From Patulibacter minatonensis DSM 18081 (GTDB lineage: Bacteria; Actinomycetota; Thermoleophilia; Solirubrobacterales; Solirubrobacteraceae): 64,000 bases of DNA. Below, in pieces: positions 15,657 to 24,256 of the stretch. The translations under genes and the position numbers were made by a program. The DNA lies in NCBI RefSeq assembly GCF_000519325.1, contig NZ_KI912613.1:2581415-2645414 (forward strand), written 5' to 3'. Within the stretch, counting starts at the first letter, position 1, and each line of letters opens with the position of its first letter. Under the pieces are notes generated by a model that worked only from the letters and a program-made list of their open reading frames with translations, was not told the DNA's origin and made no database searches.

Positions 15657-17255
15657 TCAGACGGGCGTCGCGGACCCCTGCCACTCGTCGAGGCACCGTC
15701 GAAGGCGCCTCGTGTGCGCCTTCGGGGTCTCGGCGTAGACGCGGCGCCCGAGGGTGAGCGCGTCGCCGAGCAGCTCGGCGCGGCGGCGGTCGACGAGGTC
15801 GAGCAGGCCGTCGACGTCGGCCGCGGGGTCGTCGATCGGTGCGCCGGTGAGCCGGTCGCGGAGGACCGCGAGGTCGTGGTCGTCGCCGAGCAGCTCGGAG
15901 AGGTGGTGGGCCTCCTCGGCCTGCGGCTGCAGGACAGCGGGCCAGGCGTTCTGGAGCAGCAGGCCGTGATACCAGAGGTCCTTCACGCGCTTGCGCCACT
16001 CGTGCAGCTCGTCGGCGGTGGGCCGGTCCCCGTCACCGGGGAGCTGCGCGTGGCCCGCCGCGTAGGCGCGTCCCTCGCCCTGGAGGACGCTCGTCACGGT
16101 CGTCGCGTCGAGGGGCCAGGACGGGATCCGCTCCAGCACGCCGCGGACGCCCGCGATCGCGTCGTCGACGGGCACCGCGCGGTCCGCGGACGCGCTTCCG
16201 GCGAGCGCGTCCCTGACGGCCGTGAACGCCGCGGCCGGCAGCCGGCCGGCGTAGCGGTCGGCGAGGGCCTCGACGGTCTGCACCAGGACGTCGGCGTCGC
16301 GGGCCGCCGACAGGGTCGCCGCGGCCGACCGGAGCGCGGCGTTCTCGCGGCGCGCGACCTCCCGGCCGATCGCGGGGCGCGAGAGCCGCAGGAGCGCCCG
16401 CGTCTTCTTCAGCCGCTTGCGCGCGTCGTGGACCGCCTTGCCCGGCTCCTCCGCGATCCGGCGCTCGAGCGCGTCGAGCGCCCCGGTGAGCTGGTCCGAC
16501 GCGCTGCGCCGCAGGCCGTCCGCGAGCGTCTCGTGCGCCGCGACCTGGAATCCGGGGGCGGCGTCGCGCCGCGGCGCGGGCGCGCTCGCGGACCGCGCCT
16601 CGTCCCCGGCCGCCGCTCGGGCAGACCGGGGTTCGGCCGGCGGCCGCCCGGCACCGGCGAGCGCCGCATTGCGGTAGCGCCGGTCGGCGGTCACCTCGAC
16701 GCGCAGGAACGGGGGAGGGACGAACGCGGCCGAGGCGTCCTCGCCGTCGAACTCGACCTCGGCCAGGACGAGGCCCGCGAGCGGTCCGCCGAAGCGGTCG
16801 ACGGTGCAGAGCGGCGCGTCGGGCGCGCCGCCGAGCCGGTACTCCGTCCGCAGCTTCTCGATCCGGCGGCCGTCGGTGACGACCCAGAGCTCGTCGAACT
16901 CCTCCGCGGTGATCCCGACCTCGACCTCGGTCCGGACGACGGCGTCCTCGCCGGCGCCGGGTCGCGCGGCCTTCGTCGTCAGCTGCCGGACCACGGGCGC
17001 CTCCGCCGTGCCGGTCGGCGGGGCGGGCCCCTCGGACGACTCCGCGCCGGGGGTGGGGCCCGCGGCCGGACGCGTGAGCCGCACCCGGACCTCGGGGTCC
17101 GCGCCCGGCGGCGTGACGTAGCCCTGCCGGATCTCCCACGACCGCGTCTCCGTGACGGCCGGACCCCACGTGGCGGGGTCGTCGTCGACCAGGAACTTGC
17201 GCTCGATCTCGATCCCCACCGGTCGAGCCTGCCACACCGACGACCCCCGGATCAT
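15657..17255 (-). CDS. CYTH and CHAD domain-containing protein
   Basis: A protein of 532 residues from ATG 17255 (520 from GTG 17219, which puts the CYTH motif near the start as usual). The N-terminal ~190 residues are a CYTH (triphosphate tunnel) domain with the ExExK signature EIERKFLV and RVRLTR. A basic, Ala/Pro-rich linker follows. The C-terminal ~290 residues are a CHAD helical domain with KAVHDARKRLKKTRALLRL and ELHEWRKRVKDLWYHG. CYTH enzymes act on inorganic triphosphate or nucleotides; CHAD binds polyphosphate. The protein probably works in polyphosphate metabolism. No partner gene is adjacent. Confidence 0.9.
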   Translation of the reverse strand: MIRGSSVWQARPVGIEIERKFLVDDDPATWGPAVTETRSWEIRQGYVTPPGADPEVRVRLTRPAAGPTPGAESSEGPAPPTGTAEAPVVRQLTTKAARPGAGEDAVVRTEVEVGITAEEFDELWVVTDGRRIEKLRTEYRLGGAPDAPLCTVDRFGGPLAGLVLAEVEFDGEDASAAFVPPPFLRVEVTADRRYRNAALAGAGRPPAEPRSARAAAGDEARSASAPAPRRDAAPGFQVAAHETLADGLRRSASDQLTGALDALERRIAEEPGKAVHDARKRLKKTRALLRLSRPAIGREVARRENAALRSAAATLSAARDADVLVQTVEALADRYAGRLPAAAFTAVRDALAGSASADRAVPVDDAIAGVRGVLERIPSWPLDATTVTSVLQGEGRAYAAGHAQLPGDGDRPTADELHEWRKRVKDLWYHGLLLQNAWPAVLQPQAEEAHHLSELLGDDHDLAVLRDRLTGAPIDDPAADVDGLLDLVDRRRAELLGDALTLGRRVYAETPKAHTRRLRRCLDEWQGSATPV

Positions 17256-17813
17256 CCGGTCTCCACGTCGCGCGCCTCTGGCACCAGGGCGCCATGTCGA
17301 CCGACCACGAGAAGCCGCTCGTCCGACGAGCTACGGGATCGGTGCGCGGTCGTCCGGTCCGCCCGCGTCCCGCCCGTGCTCGTCCAGGACCTCGATCCAG
17401 TCGTCCAGCTGGTGGAGCAGCGACGCGAGGCGCTGGTGCAGCTGCTGCGTGGCGCGGTGCAGGCGCTCCGCGTCGGCGGGCCGCGGCGCAGGGCGTTCGG
17501 GGTCCGGTACGGGACCGGGGAGCGACGACGGGCAAGGCAACGGTCAAACCTCAGGATGGGGCTCGGGGCGGCGCGCGAGCAGGGGAGGCCTCGGTGATCC
17601 CGGGGGAGGAGGGTCCCCGGGGCCGCCGGACGAGGGCGAGGGATCCGGCCACCGGAGCACGGAGACCGACGATCACCTCCTAGAACGCAGCCGCGGCCCG
17701 TGCGGTTGCCATGGCGTGCACCGCGCGCCGAGCTGCCCCGGCCGGAACCGGGGCGCGGTCCCGTGCGCGGTGCTCCGCCTTCGGGTCGGCCGACGTCGCC
17801 GGTCCGTCTGCGC
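17256..17813. other. 558-base gap with a possible small ORF and a hairpin
   Basis: Contains the candidate small protein at 17331-17540 and, at 17599-17621, a hairpin with CCCGGGG and CCCCGGG arms. The rest (17541-17813) has no convincing frame on either strand and no recognisable RNA. Confidence 0.4.
17331..17540 (-). CDS. Putative small helical protein
   Basis: A 69-residue frame from a TTG at 17540. Its middle (RLHRATQQLHQRLASLLHQL, then DDWIEVLDEHG) has heptad-like Leu spacing and looks like an amphipathic coiled coil. The ends are Pro/Asp-rich. There is no clear ribosome site and the start codon is rare, so this may be a chance frame. No family recognised. Confidence 0.35.
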   Translation of the reverse strand: MPCPSSLPGPVPDPERPAPRPADAERLHRATQQLHQRLASLLHQLDDWIEVLDEHGRDAGGPDDRAPIP

Positions 17814-18779
17814 CTAGAGCGGGCCGTCGACCGCGCGGCGGAACGACACGCGGTTCGCGCGGGCGAGGTCGCGGATCGCCCGGTGCGCGATCGGGTGGTA
17901 GCGCAGCACCGGCGGCAGGACGCCGTTGAGCCCGCGGATGCCGGTCCGCAGGACCGCCAGGAGCTGCTCGTCGCGGTCGCGCCAGCGCACGCCGAGCGTC
18001 TCCCGCGCGCTGGGCGGCAGCGCGCCGATGCCGACCCAGAGCCATGCGCCGAGGAGCGGACGCTGCACGAGCCGCCAGACGCCGTCGGGAAGCCCCGGCA
18101 CCGGGCACGGGACCCCGTTGCGCGCCGCGTCGAGGATGCCCTGGGACGTCGCGTTGCGCTCGAGGACCTCGGCGCACATGTGCTCGAACCACGCTTCGAG
18201 AGCGGCGCGGTCGGCCGGGACGGCGGAGTCGTCGGCGCCGTACCGGCGGTACCAGAGCAGCGCCTCCGCCCAGAGCTGGTCGAGCTCCTCGTCGGTGAGC
18301 GGGACCCCGAGCCGCTCGGTGCCGGCGACGATGCCGTGGACGAACGTGACGTGCGCCCAGAAGAAGGTCTCGCCGTCCAGGGCGTCGTAGTCGCGACCTT
18401 GATCATCCGTGCCCCGGATCGTGCGGTGGAAGCCCCGCACGAGCTCGCCGGCGTCGGTCGGGCCGGGTGCTGCGTGGGGATCGGCGTAGACCACCCGCAT
18501 GATGTGGGGGACCGAGCGCATGATCCGGTCGAGCGGGTCGTCGAAGAAGTTCGAGTGCTGGACGAGCGAGGCCCCGATCGCGGGGTGCATCGTCTGCAGC
18601 AGCCCGACGGAGCCCGCGGTCAGCGCCATGTAGGACTCCCCGAACAGGCGCCACGTCAGGGAGCCGGGCCCGAGACCGAGCGGCGGGCCGTCCCCCGGCG
18701 GGACCGACGGCTCCGAGCTCGGCTCCGGCGATCGGGGGCCGCCGATGCGCGGGAGCCGGACGGGGAGCGGGATCCGCAT
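17814..18779 (-). CDS. Oxygenase MpaB family protein (DUF2236)
   Basis: A 321-residue protein with the DUF2236/MpaB pattern: SLTWRLFGESYMALTAGSVGLLQTMHPAIGASLVQHSNFF, GFHRTIRGTD and FFWAHVTFVHGIV, the His-rich segments proposed to bind haem in this family. MpaB and latex-clearing-protein relatives cleave C-C double bonds with O2. The C-terminal part is hydrophobic. Start is ATG 18779 because the family similarity begins right after; the frame continues upstream without a ribosome site. Substrate unknown. Confidence 0.85.
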   Translation of the reverse strand: MRIPLPVRLPRIGGPRSPEPSSEPSVPPGDGPPLGLGPGSLTWRLFGESYMALTAGSVGLLQTMHPAIGASLVQHSNFFDDPLDRIMRSVPHIMRVVYADPHAAPGPTDAGELVRGFHRTIRGTDDQGRDYDALDGETFFWAHVTFVHGIVAGTERLGVPLTDEELDQLWAEALLWYRRYGADDSAVPADRAALEAWFEHMCAEVLERNATSQGILDAARNGVPCPVPGLPDGVWRLVQRPLLGAWLWVGIGALPPSARETLGVRWRDRDEQLLAVLRTGIRGLNGVLPPVLRYHPIAHRAIRDLARANRVSFRRAVDGPL

Positions 18780-18922
18780 GGCGACGCTACGTGCGGCGGC
18801 GCCCGGCGGACGTCGGCCGTCGCCGCACCCGCGCCCCGGCATCGCGGGCGCCGACCGGAGCCGGCCGGGGAACGCTCGGACACTCGGGCTGGCCCGCCCG
18901 GCCCGCCCGGGCAGGACACCCC

Positions 18923-18964
18923 CTGATCGGGTGGTCGGTCGGGCGCTTTGGCGCATCGACGGTC
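18923..18964 (+). promoter_or_regulatory. Conserved non-coding element, copy A
   Basis: CTGATCGGG (18923-18931), exactly 16 bases, TTGGCGCATCG (18948-18958), one variable base, CGGTC (18960-18964). The same blocks with identical spacing occur at 24537-24578. The arrangement resembles a promoter or a two-half-site regulator target upstream of the glutaredoxin-like/secreted-enzyme genes. I do not recognise it. Confidence 0.5.
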
Positions 18965-19073
18965 GCCCTCCCGTGCTTCGAGGGGGCAGGATCGCGACGG
19001 CGGCCGCCGGGCCATGCATCGACCACACGGGACATTCTCCGTCGTGGGCGGCCGTCACGGTGGCGCCGTCGTG

Positions 19074-19095
19074 CGTGCCTTACGCGGTACGGCAC
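19074..19095 (-). promoter_or_regulatory. Conserved GTGCCnTACCGCGTAA motif, copy A (reverse)
   Basis: On the minus strand this site reads GTGCCGTACCGCGTAAGG. A copy at 24257-24276 on the plus strand reads GTGCCTTACCGCGTAATGG. Sixteen of the first seventeen bases after alignment agree. It lies about 80 bases upstream of the GTG of the glutaredoxin-like gene. Confidence 0.45.
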
Positions 19096-19170
19096 GGTGC
19101 CGGCGACCGTCGGTCGTCCCGTGCGCCCGTCGCGGACGCCTGCGCCGGACCACCCCCGACCTCCACCCTC

Positions 19171-19623
19171 GTGCTGCACCTCACCATCTTCACCGCGCCA
19201 GGCGACGAGCGATGCCGCCGGGCCCTTCGCACCCTCGGCAGGCACGGCGTGCCCTACGCCGAGGTGGCGGCCGACCGCGACCCGGACTTCCACCGACGAC
19301 TGCGGAGGCTCACGGACGACCAGGCGCTGCCCCAGGTCGTCGTCGACGGGACGCACGTCGGCGGCCTGGAGGCGCTGTGGCGCCTGGACCGGCTGGGCAT
19401 CCTGCGCGCGCTCGCCGACGGACGCGCGGACCCGGTGGTCCGCGTCCGTCGGACCGGGCACCTCGTCGGCGGCCGGACGTGGACGGCCGAGCGGTACGGC
19501 CTCGACGGTCGACGCATCGGCCGGGTCTTCGGCGCCACCGAGGCGGACGCCCGGGCCGCGCTGAACGCCGCGCCCCCGGCTCGCCGTCCCGCGATGCCGC
19601 CGCGCCCCACGACGCGACCCTGA
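19171..19623 (+). CDS. Glutaredoxin-like protein
   Basis: A 150-residue protein from GTG 19171. Residues 1-75 match a glutaredoxin/thioredoxin-fold pattern: LTIFTAPGDERCRRALRTL (a single Cys at the second position of the usual CxxC), VPYAEVAADRDPDF, then the cis-Pro region ALPQVVVDGTHVGGLEAL. The remaining half, VRRTGHLVGGRTWTAERYGL and onward, is not part of a standard glutaredoxin. A monothiol redox or regulatory role is possible. Start is uncertain because the frame is open further upstream. It lies 44 bases before the secreted enzyme gene. Confidence 0.65.
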   Translation: MLHLTIFTAPGDERCRRALRTLGRHGVPYAEVAADRDPDFHRRLRRLTDDQALPQVVVDGTHVGGLEALWRLDRLGILRALADGRADPVVRVRRTGHLVGGRTWTAERYGLDGRRIGRVFGATEADARAALNAAPPARRPAMPPRPTTRP

Positions 19624-19667
19624 CCTTCACCCGTCCCGACACGCCCCCTCCGACCGAAGGACCAGAG

Positions 19668-20702
19668 ATGGACGACCACGCCCCGAAGCACCGCACGAGC
19701 CGCAGGCTCCTGGCCATCGCCGCCGTCGCGCTCGCCGGCGTCGGCTCGACGGCGCCCGCACACGCTTCGACCACTTGGGGGATCGCCGACCAGAAGCCCG
19801 CGACGTTCACCGACCCGGCGTTCCTGAAGCTCCGTGTCGCCGGCATGAGGACGGCGCGCTACACGGTCCGGTACGACGCCCTCCGGTACCGCAGCAGCTC
19901 CCGTCTCGGGTACCACGCGCAGAACCTCGACGCGTGGCTCACGGCCGCGCGGGCGGCGGGCGTCCGCCCGCTGGTGACCTTCTGGGTGACCGCCTCGGGC
20001 TCGCGGTCGCTGAAGCGCCGGATCTCCACGACCCGTTTCCGGACCGAGTTCCGGCACTTCCGCAGGGCCTACCCGTGGGTCCGGGACTTCTCGCTCTTCA
20101 ACGAGCCGAACCTCACCGGTCCGTACAAGCGGGATCCCGCGGCGCTCGGCCGGCTCTATCGGACGATCAGCAGGGACCTGCGCGGCTGCCGCAGCTGCCG
20201 GTTGCTCGCCGGCGACCTCCACCTGACCTCCGGTCGCTCGGCCGCGTCGTACGCCCTGAAGGTCCGTCGCGCGGCCAGGATGCCGGTCCGGATCTGGGGC
20301 CTCAACAACTACAACGACGTCAACGACCGCCGCTCCACGCAGACGTCGAGGTTCCTCCGCTCCTCCGCGGTGAAGCACGCGAAGGTGTGGATCACCGAAT
20401 CCGGTGGCGTGTACAGCCGGAAGGCATCGTCGGAGCGGAAGAACCCGTTCCTCGCGCAGCGCCGGAAGGCGACGGGGGACGCCGCGCGGGAGCGGTACCA
20501 GTACGACGCCACGCGCTACCTCAGGACGATCGCCAGGCGCTGCCGGCGGCAGATCCAGCGCGGCTACGTCTACCAGCTTCGGTCCGAGCCCGACCCGTCC
20601 TGGGTGCCCGGCACGCGCAACGCCTCGTGGGACTCCGGGCTGCTGGACCCGCGGGGCGAGGAGCGCCGGTCCTACGGCTACGTGCTGCGGCACCTGCTGT
20701 AG
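19668..20702 (+). CDS. Secreted glycoside hydrolase-like (TIM-barrel) protein
   Basis: A 344-residue protein with a signal peptide (basic start, LLAIAAVALAGVGSTAPAHA). The mature part follows the clan GH-A plan: GIADQKPATF at strand 1, RYTVRYDAL, then DFSLFNEPN with the acid/base Glu at strand 4, and VWITESGG with the nucleophile Glu near strand 7. Such proteins hydrolyse polysaccharide glycosidic bonds outside the cell; the specific family cannot be fixed here. Start ATG 19668. A strong hairpin follows the stop. Confidence 0.78.
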   Translation: MDDHAPKHRTSRRLLAIAAVALAGVGSTAPAHASTTWGIADQKPATFTDPAFLKLRVAGMRTARYTVRYDALRYRSSSRLGYHAQNLDAWLTAARAAGVRPLVTFWVTASGSRSLKRRISTTRFRTEFRHFRRAYPWVRDFSLFNEPNLTGPYKRDPAALGRLYRTISRDLRGCRSCRLLAGDLHLTSGRSAASYALKVRRAARMPVRIWGLNNYNDVNDRRSTQTSRFLRSSAVKHAKVWITESGGVYSRKASSERKNPFLAQRRKATGDAARERYQYDATRYLRTIARRCRRQIQRGYVYQLRSEPDPSWVPGTRNASWDSGLLDPRGEERRSYGYVLRHLL

Positions 20703-20720
20703 CCCCCGCCGGTGGACGCG

Positions 20721-20756
20721 GAACGGGACCGGCGGTCGCAGACGCCGGTCCCGTTC
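20721..20756. terminator. Perfect 14-bp hairpin, likely bidirectional terminator
   Basis: Arms 20721-20734 and 20743-20756 are perfect complements (GAACGGGACCGGCG and its reverse complement) around an 8-base loop. It lies 19 bases after the secreted-enzyme stop and 52 bases before the convergent ferritin-like gene stop. Confidence 0.75.
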
Positions 20757-20808
20757 GTCGGCCGCAGGCCGTCTTCCCGTCCGGTCCCCTTCCGGAGCGG
20801 GAGGAGTC

Positions 20809-21624
20809 CTACGAGGGCTTGATCGTGTTGACCCCCGCGATCGTCGGCGTGCGGGCGGAGACCTCGCCGTACTTGTACGCCGTGCCCGGCTTGCTGCCCG
20901 GCTTGCCGAACCCGAACCCGGCCGACTCGAGGACCGTGACCGCGTCACCGATCACGTAGAAGCCCGGGGTCCCGGTGGTGGCCAGGCCCTGGGTCTGCTC
21001 GCGCTGGGCGAACTTCGAGTACGCGCGGTCGTTGCCGAGCTGCCCCAGCGACTGCAGCGCGAGCGCGCGGTGCACGGCCTCGACGCCCATGATCTCCGCG
21101 GCGTAGCGCGCGAGGCGGGAGCCCTGGAGGGTGCCCATCCGCGCGAACACCGTGGTGCCGAGCAGGTAGGCGTTGATGAACACCTGGTCGCCGACGGCGA
21201 GGGTGCGCAGCAGGTTCTCCGGCGAGGCGAAGACCTCGTCGGGCACGTAGATGGTGTCGGTGACGGCCTTGCCGCCCACGGCCGGGGAGGTCAGGACCTC
21301 GTAGTGGTTCTTCTCCTGCTGCGCGGCGGCCTGCACGTTGCGGAGGGTGACCGGGTCGAGCTGGCCCTTGAGCTTCTCCGCGCCGACCGTGTTGACGATC
21401 GTCGCGAGGACCTCGGCCGTCGCGGCGACCGCGGCGATGTTCTCGACCTTGTTCGCATCGGCGGTGTTGACCTTCGCCTCGGCGGTGCCGGTCGCGAGCC
21501 CCATGAGGCCGAGCGAGCCGAGCGCGACCGCGGTGCCCTTGACCAGGTTGCGGCGGGTCGCCGCGGGCTGGTCGGCGTTCTGCCGGTCGATGGTCTCGTA
21601 GAGGTGGTTGGTGACGTCCGTCAT
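20809..21624 (-). CDS. Tat-exported ferritin-like domain protein
   Basis: A 271-residue protein with an N-terminal Tat-type leader (TRRNLVKGTAVALGSLGL, then an AEA cleavage-like site near residue 50). The mature protein is helical with repeated Glu/His placement typical of ferritin-like bundles: ATAEVLATIVN, QQEKNHYEVL, YAAEIMGVEAVHRALAL. It may bind a di-metal centre in the cell envelope and is annotated elsewhere as desiccation-related or ferritin-like. Start ATG 21624 has AAGGAG upstream. The role is not established. Confidence 0.78.
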   Translation of the reverse strand: MTDVTNHLYETIDRQNADQPAATRRNLVKGTAVALGSLGLMGLATGTAEAKVNTADANKVENIAAVAATAEVLATIVNTVGAEKLKGQLDPVTLRNVQAAAQQEKNHYEVLTSPAVGGKAVTDTIYVPDEVFASPENLLRTLAVGDQVFINAYLLGTTVFARMGTLQGSRLARYAAEIMGVEAVHRALALQSLGQLGNDRAYSKFAQREQTQGLATTGTPGFYVIGDAVTVLESAGFGFGKPGSKPGTAYKYGEVSARTPTIAGVNTIKPS

Positions 21625-21823
21625 GCGGACTCCTTCGTCGTGATGGGAGCTCCCGAGTGCGAGATGCGGGTCCGGGTCACGGACCTGGTCGACCGCCGCG
21701 GGCGGCGACCTCGGACGACGCGCACGACCGGATCGCGAGGGGGCGTCGACGGAGAGCTCGGTGGCAGGAGCGGGGCATGGTGCGGAGGGCGCGCCGGGGC
21801 GGGGTCCCCCCCGTCGACATCCT

Positions 21824-21844
21824 GACTCTTACAACGTAAGAGTC
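21824..21844. promoter_or_regulatory. TetR-type operator, distal copy
   Basis: GACTCTTAC and GTAAGAGTC form a perfect 9-bp inverted repeat around AAC. The core CTTACAACGTAAG (21828-21840) is the exact reverse complement of the site at 22079-22091. It is probably bound by the TetR protein encoded at 23554. Confidence 0.65.
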
Positions 21845-22045
21845 GATCCGTCGGATGCATCCATCCCGCCCGGTCGTGCGGCGTCTCATCGCGCGTCTGG
21901 CGCTGCGGCGCTCGAGATCGACCCGCCGGACGGGTGGTTATCGACGGCGGGCATGCTCCGCCGGGGTCGTCGTCGGCGGCCCCGGGAGGGCCGCCGTCGT
22001 CGGCGTGGGTCGGCGGCGCCGCGCGGTGGCGTGCTCGGGCCACGT

Positions 22046-22064
22046 CACAGGTCCGTCACCTGTG
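22046..22064. promoter_or_regulatory. Inverted repeat upstream of the ClC gene
   Basis: CACAGGT and ACCTGTG flank a 5-base centre, 37 bases before the ClC start codon. It could be a second regulator site. No known motif is assigned. Confidence 0.35.
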
Positions 22065-22078
22065 CCGAGGCTCACGAT

Positions 22079-22091
22079 CTTACGTTGTAAG
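22079..22091. promoter_or_regulatory. TetR-type operator, proximal copy
   Basis: CTTACGTTGTAAG, two 5-bp arms around GTT, ends 9 bases before the ClC start codon GTG at 22101. Binding here would block translation-start-proximal transcription. It equals the 21828-21840 core read on the other strand. Confidence 0.65.
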
Positions 22092-22100
22092 GTTCGTCCG

Positions 22101-23543
22101 GTGACCGTCCCACCCGGCCGTGCCGAGACTCCGAGAACGCTCCGTCGGACCGTCCTGGGGGAGTGGGAGGCCCACCGCGGGCTCGTCGTGCTCGCGATCC
22201 TGATCGGCCTCGGGGGCGGCCTCGGCGCGATCGCGTTCCGGGAGCTGATCGTCGGCATCACCCACCTGGCGACCGGGCACGACGACTACGCCGGGCTCGG
22301 ACGGGTCGCCCACCCGCAGCTCCCCTGGCTCGGTCCGTGGTTCCTGCTGGTCGTGCCGGTGCTCGGCGGGCTGGTGTACGGGCCGCTCCTGGCGTTCTTC
22401 GCCCCCGAGGCGCGGGGCCACGGCGTCCCCGAGGTCATGCTCGCCGTCGCGCGTGACGGCGGACGGATCCGGCCGCGGGTCGCGATCGTCAAGGCCCTGG
22501 CCTCCGCCGCCTGCATCGGGACGGGCGGCTCGGTCGGGCGCGAAGGGCCGATCGTGCAGATCGGCTCGGCGCTGGGCTCGACCCTCGGGCAGCTCTCGCG
22601 ACGCTCGGGCGACGAGCTGCGGCTCCTCGTCGGTTGCGGCGCCGCGGCGGGGATCTCGGCCACCTTCGACACGCCGATCGCCGGCGTGTTCTTCGCGATG
22701 GAGGTCATCCTCCGGCGCGTGGACGCGGCGTCGTTCGCGCTTCCCGTCCTCTCCTCGGTCGTCGCCGCCGCGGTCGGTCGCGCCGTCTTCGGCGACGAGC
22801 CGTTCCTCGCGCTCCCGCACGTGACGCTCTCGTCCGCCGCGGACTACCCGCTGTTCGTGGGCCTCGGGGTCGTGGCGGCGATCGTCGGCACCGGGTTCGT
22901 GCGCACGCTCTACGGAGTCGAGGACCTCGCCGACCGCCTCTGGCGCGGACCGGCCTGGGCCCGCCCGGTGGCCGGCGGGGTGCTGCTCGGCGCGATGCTG
23001 CTCGCCCTCCCGGAGCTCTACGGCGTCGGCTACCCCGTGCTCACGAGCGTCGTGGAGGGACACCACGCGCTCGGGCTCGTCCTGCTGCTCCTCGTCGCCA
23101 AGGCGGTCGCGACGAGCACGACGATCGCCATCGGCGGGTCCGGGGGTGTGTTCGCCCCGTCGCTCTTCCTCGGCGCGATGCTCGGGTCCGCGTTCGGACG
23201 GGTCGGGCACCTCGTCCTCGGGGGCGCGATGGCCGCGTCGAGCGCCTACGGCGTGATCGGGATGGGCGCGGTGTTCGCCGCCTGCTCGAGGGCCCCGATG
23301 ACCGCGGTGCTGATCCTCTTCGAGCTCACGGGCGACTCCGGCGTGATCCTCCCCGCGATGCTGGCGATCGTCGTCGCCGTGGCGACCGCCCGGGCGCTGG
23401 GCCACGACGACATCTACACGCTGAAGCTCCGCCGACGGGGCATCGACATCGACGCGCCACGACCACCCGCCGAGGACGACGCGTCGACGGCGACCGACGG
23501 CGCCGGGATCCGTCGACCCACCCCCGGATACGGCGTTCCCTAG
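22101..23543 (+). CDS. ClC-family chloride channel/transporter
   Basis: A 480-residue membrane protein with the selectivity-filter motifs of ClC proteins: GTGGSVGREGP (E148 gating Glu), GGSGGVFAPSLFLGA, and MTAVLILFELTG. About ten or more hydrophobic helices are visible. At the intracellular proton-glutamate position the sequence reads FFAMEVILRR, so E203 of the E. coli exchanger is Val (V202 here), as in channel-type ClCs. No CBS domains. Start GTG 22101 follows the operator. The TetR gene starts 11 bases after the stop, indicating an autoregulated two-gene operon. Confidence 0.88.
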   Translation: MTVPPGRAETPRTLRRTVLGEWEAHRGLVVLAILIGLGGGLGAIAFRELIVGITHLATGHDDYAGLGRVAHPQLPWLGPWFLLVVPVLGGLVYGPLLAFFAPEARGHGVPEVMLAVARDGGRIRPRVAIVKALASAACIGTGGSVGREGPIVQIGSALGSTLGQLSRRSGDELRLLVGCGAAAGISATFDTPIAGVFFAMEVILRRVDAASFALPVLSSVVAAAVGRAVFGDEPFLALPHVTLSSAADYPLFVGLGVVAAIVGTGFVRTLYGVEDLADRLWRGPAWARPVAGGVLLGAMLLALPELYGVGYPVLTSVVEGHHALGLVLLLLVAKAVATSTTIAIGGSGGVFAPSLFLGAMLGSAFGRVGHLVLGGAMAASSAYGVIGMGAVFAACSRAPMTAVLILFELTGDSGVILPAMLAIVVAVATARALGHDDIYTLKLRRRGIDIDAPRPPAEDDASTATDGAGIRRPTPGYGVP

Positions 23544-23553
23544 TGTCTCCCGC

Positions 23554-24207
23554 ATGCCCGTCGCAGAGGACCGGTCGCGCCGCGACGGACCACTCAGTCG
23601 CACGGCCGTGCTCGATGCGGCGATCGCCCTGGTGGAGCGCGACGGCGCGAACGCGCTGACGATGCGCCGCCTGGGGGCCGAGCTCGGCGTCGAGGCCATG
23701 TCGCTGTACCACCACGTGCCCAACCGCGACGCGGTCCTCTCGGGCATGGCGGAGCGGCTGATGTCGCAGCTGCAGCCGCCGCCGAAGGGGGCGGGGTGGC
23801 AGGACGCGGGCGAGTGGTTCGCGAGGCAGCTGCGGATCGTCGCGACCAGCTCACCCCAGACGTTCGCCCTGACCGCGATGCGACCGCTCCTGGAGACGCG
23901 TGCCCTCGAGCCCGTCGAGGCGCTGCTGGCCGCGCTGGTCCGGGCCGGGGCGTCTCCGGCCGACGCGCTGATGGCCTACCGGGCCCTCGCGAGCTACGCG
24001 CGCGGCTACGCGCTCGCCGAGGTGGCCGGGTTCACGGTCGACGCGACGTCCGCCGACGGCGAGGGCGCGCTCGGGGCGCTCGACACGGACGCCTTCCCGA
24101 TCCTCGCGGGTCGCCGGGACGAGCTCCGCGACGTCCGCGCCGACCGGGCCTTCGACGTCGGGCTGGAGGCGCTGATCGCGGGGCTCTCCGCGACGCTCGT
24201 CCGCTGA
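23554..24207 (+). CDS. TetR family regulator (TetR_C_1 type)
   Basis: A 217-residue regulator. Residues 14-65 give the DNA-binding domain (SRTAVLDAAIALVERDGANA, MRRLGAELGVEAMSLYHHVPNRDAVL). The YHHVPNRDAVL form and the C-terminal helices are like the class of TetR proper. It follows the ClC gene by 11 bases and is the obvious candidate for the two CTTAC/GTAAG operators upstream of that gene. The inducer is unknown. Start ATG 23554. Confidence 0.88.
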   Translation: MPVAEDRSRRDGPLSRTAVLDAAIALVERDGANALTMRRLGAELGVEAMSLYHHVPNRDAVLSGMAERLMSQLQPPPKGAGWQDAGEWFARQLRIVATSSPQTFALTAMRPLLETRALEPVEALLAALVRAGASPADALMAYRALASYARGYALAEVAGFTVDATSADGEGALGALDTDAFPILAGRRDELRDVRADRAFDVGLEALIAGLSATLVR

Positions 24208-24256
24208 CGCACGCGGGCCTCGCGCCATGCGCCTGACCGGGGTCGCGAGCCAGCCC

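Larger units (their letters stand above)
18780..19170. other. Intergenic region carrying two conserved elements
   Basis: A 391-base gap between the divergent MpaB-family gene and glutaredoxin-like gene. It holds two short sequences that recur only in the 24208-24663 gap (separate entries). No RNA gene or complete small ORF is convincing. Confidence 0.5.
21625..22100. other. Divergent promoter region of ferritin-like and ClC genes
   Basis: A 476-base gap without a convincing gene. It holds two copies of a 13-bp operator at its inner and right part (21824-21844 and 22079-22091) plus another inverted repeat at 22046-22064. One site is about 200 bases from the ferritin-like start and the other is 9 bases before the ClC start. 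Confidence 0.6.
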
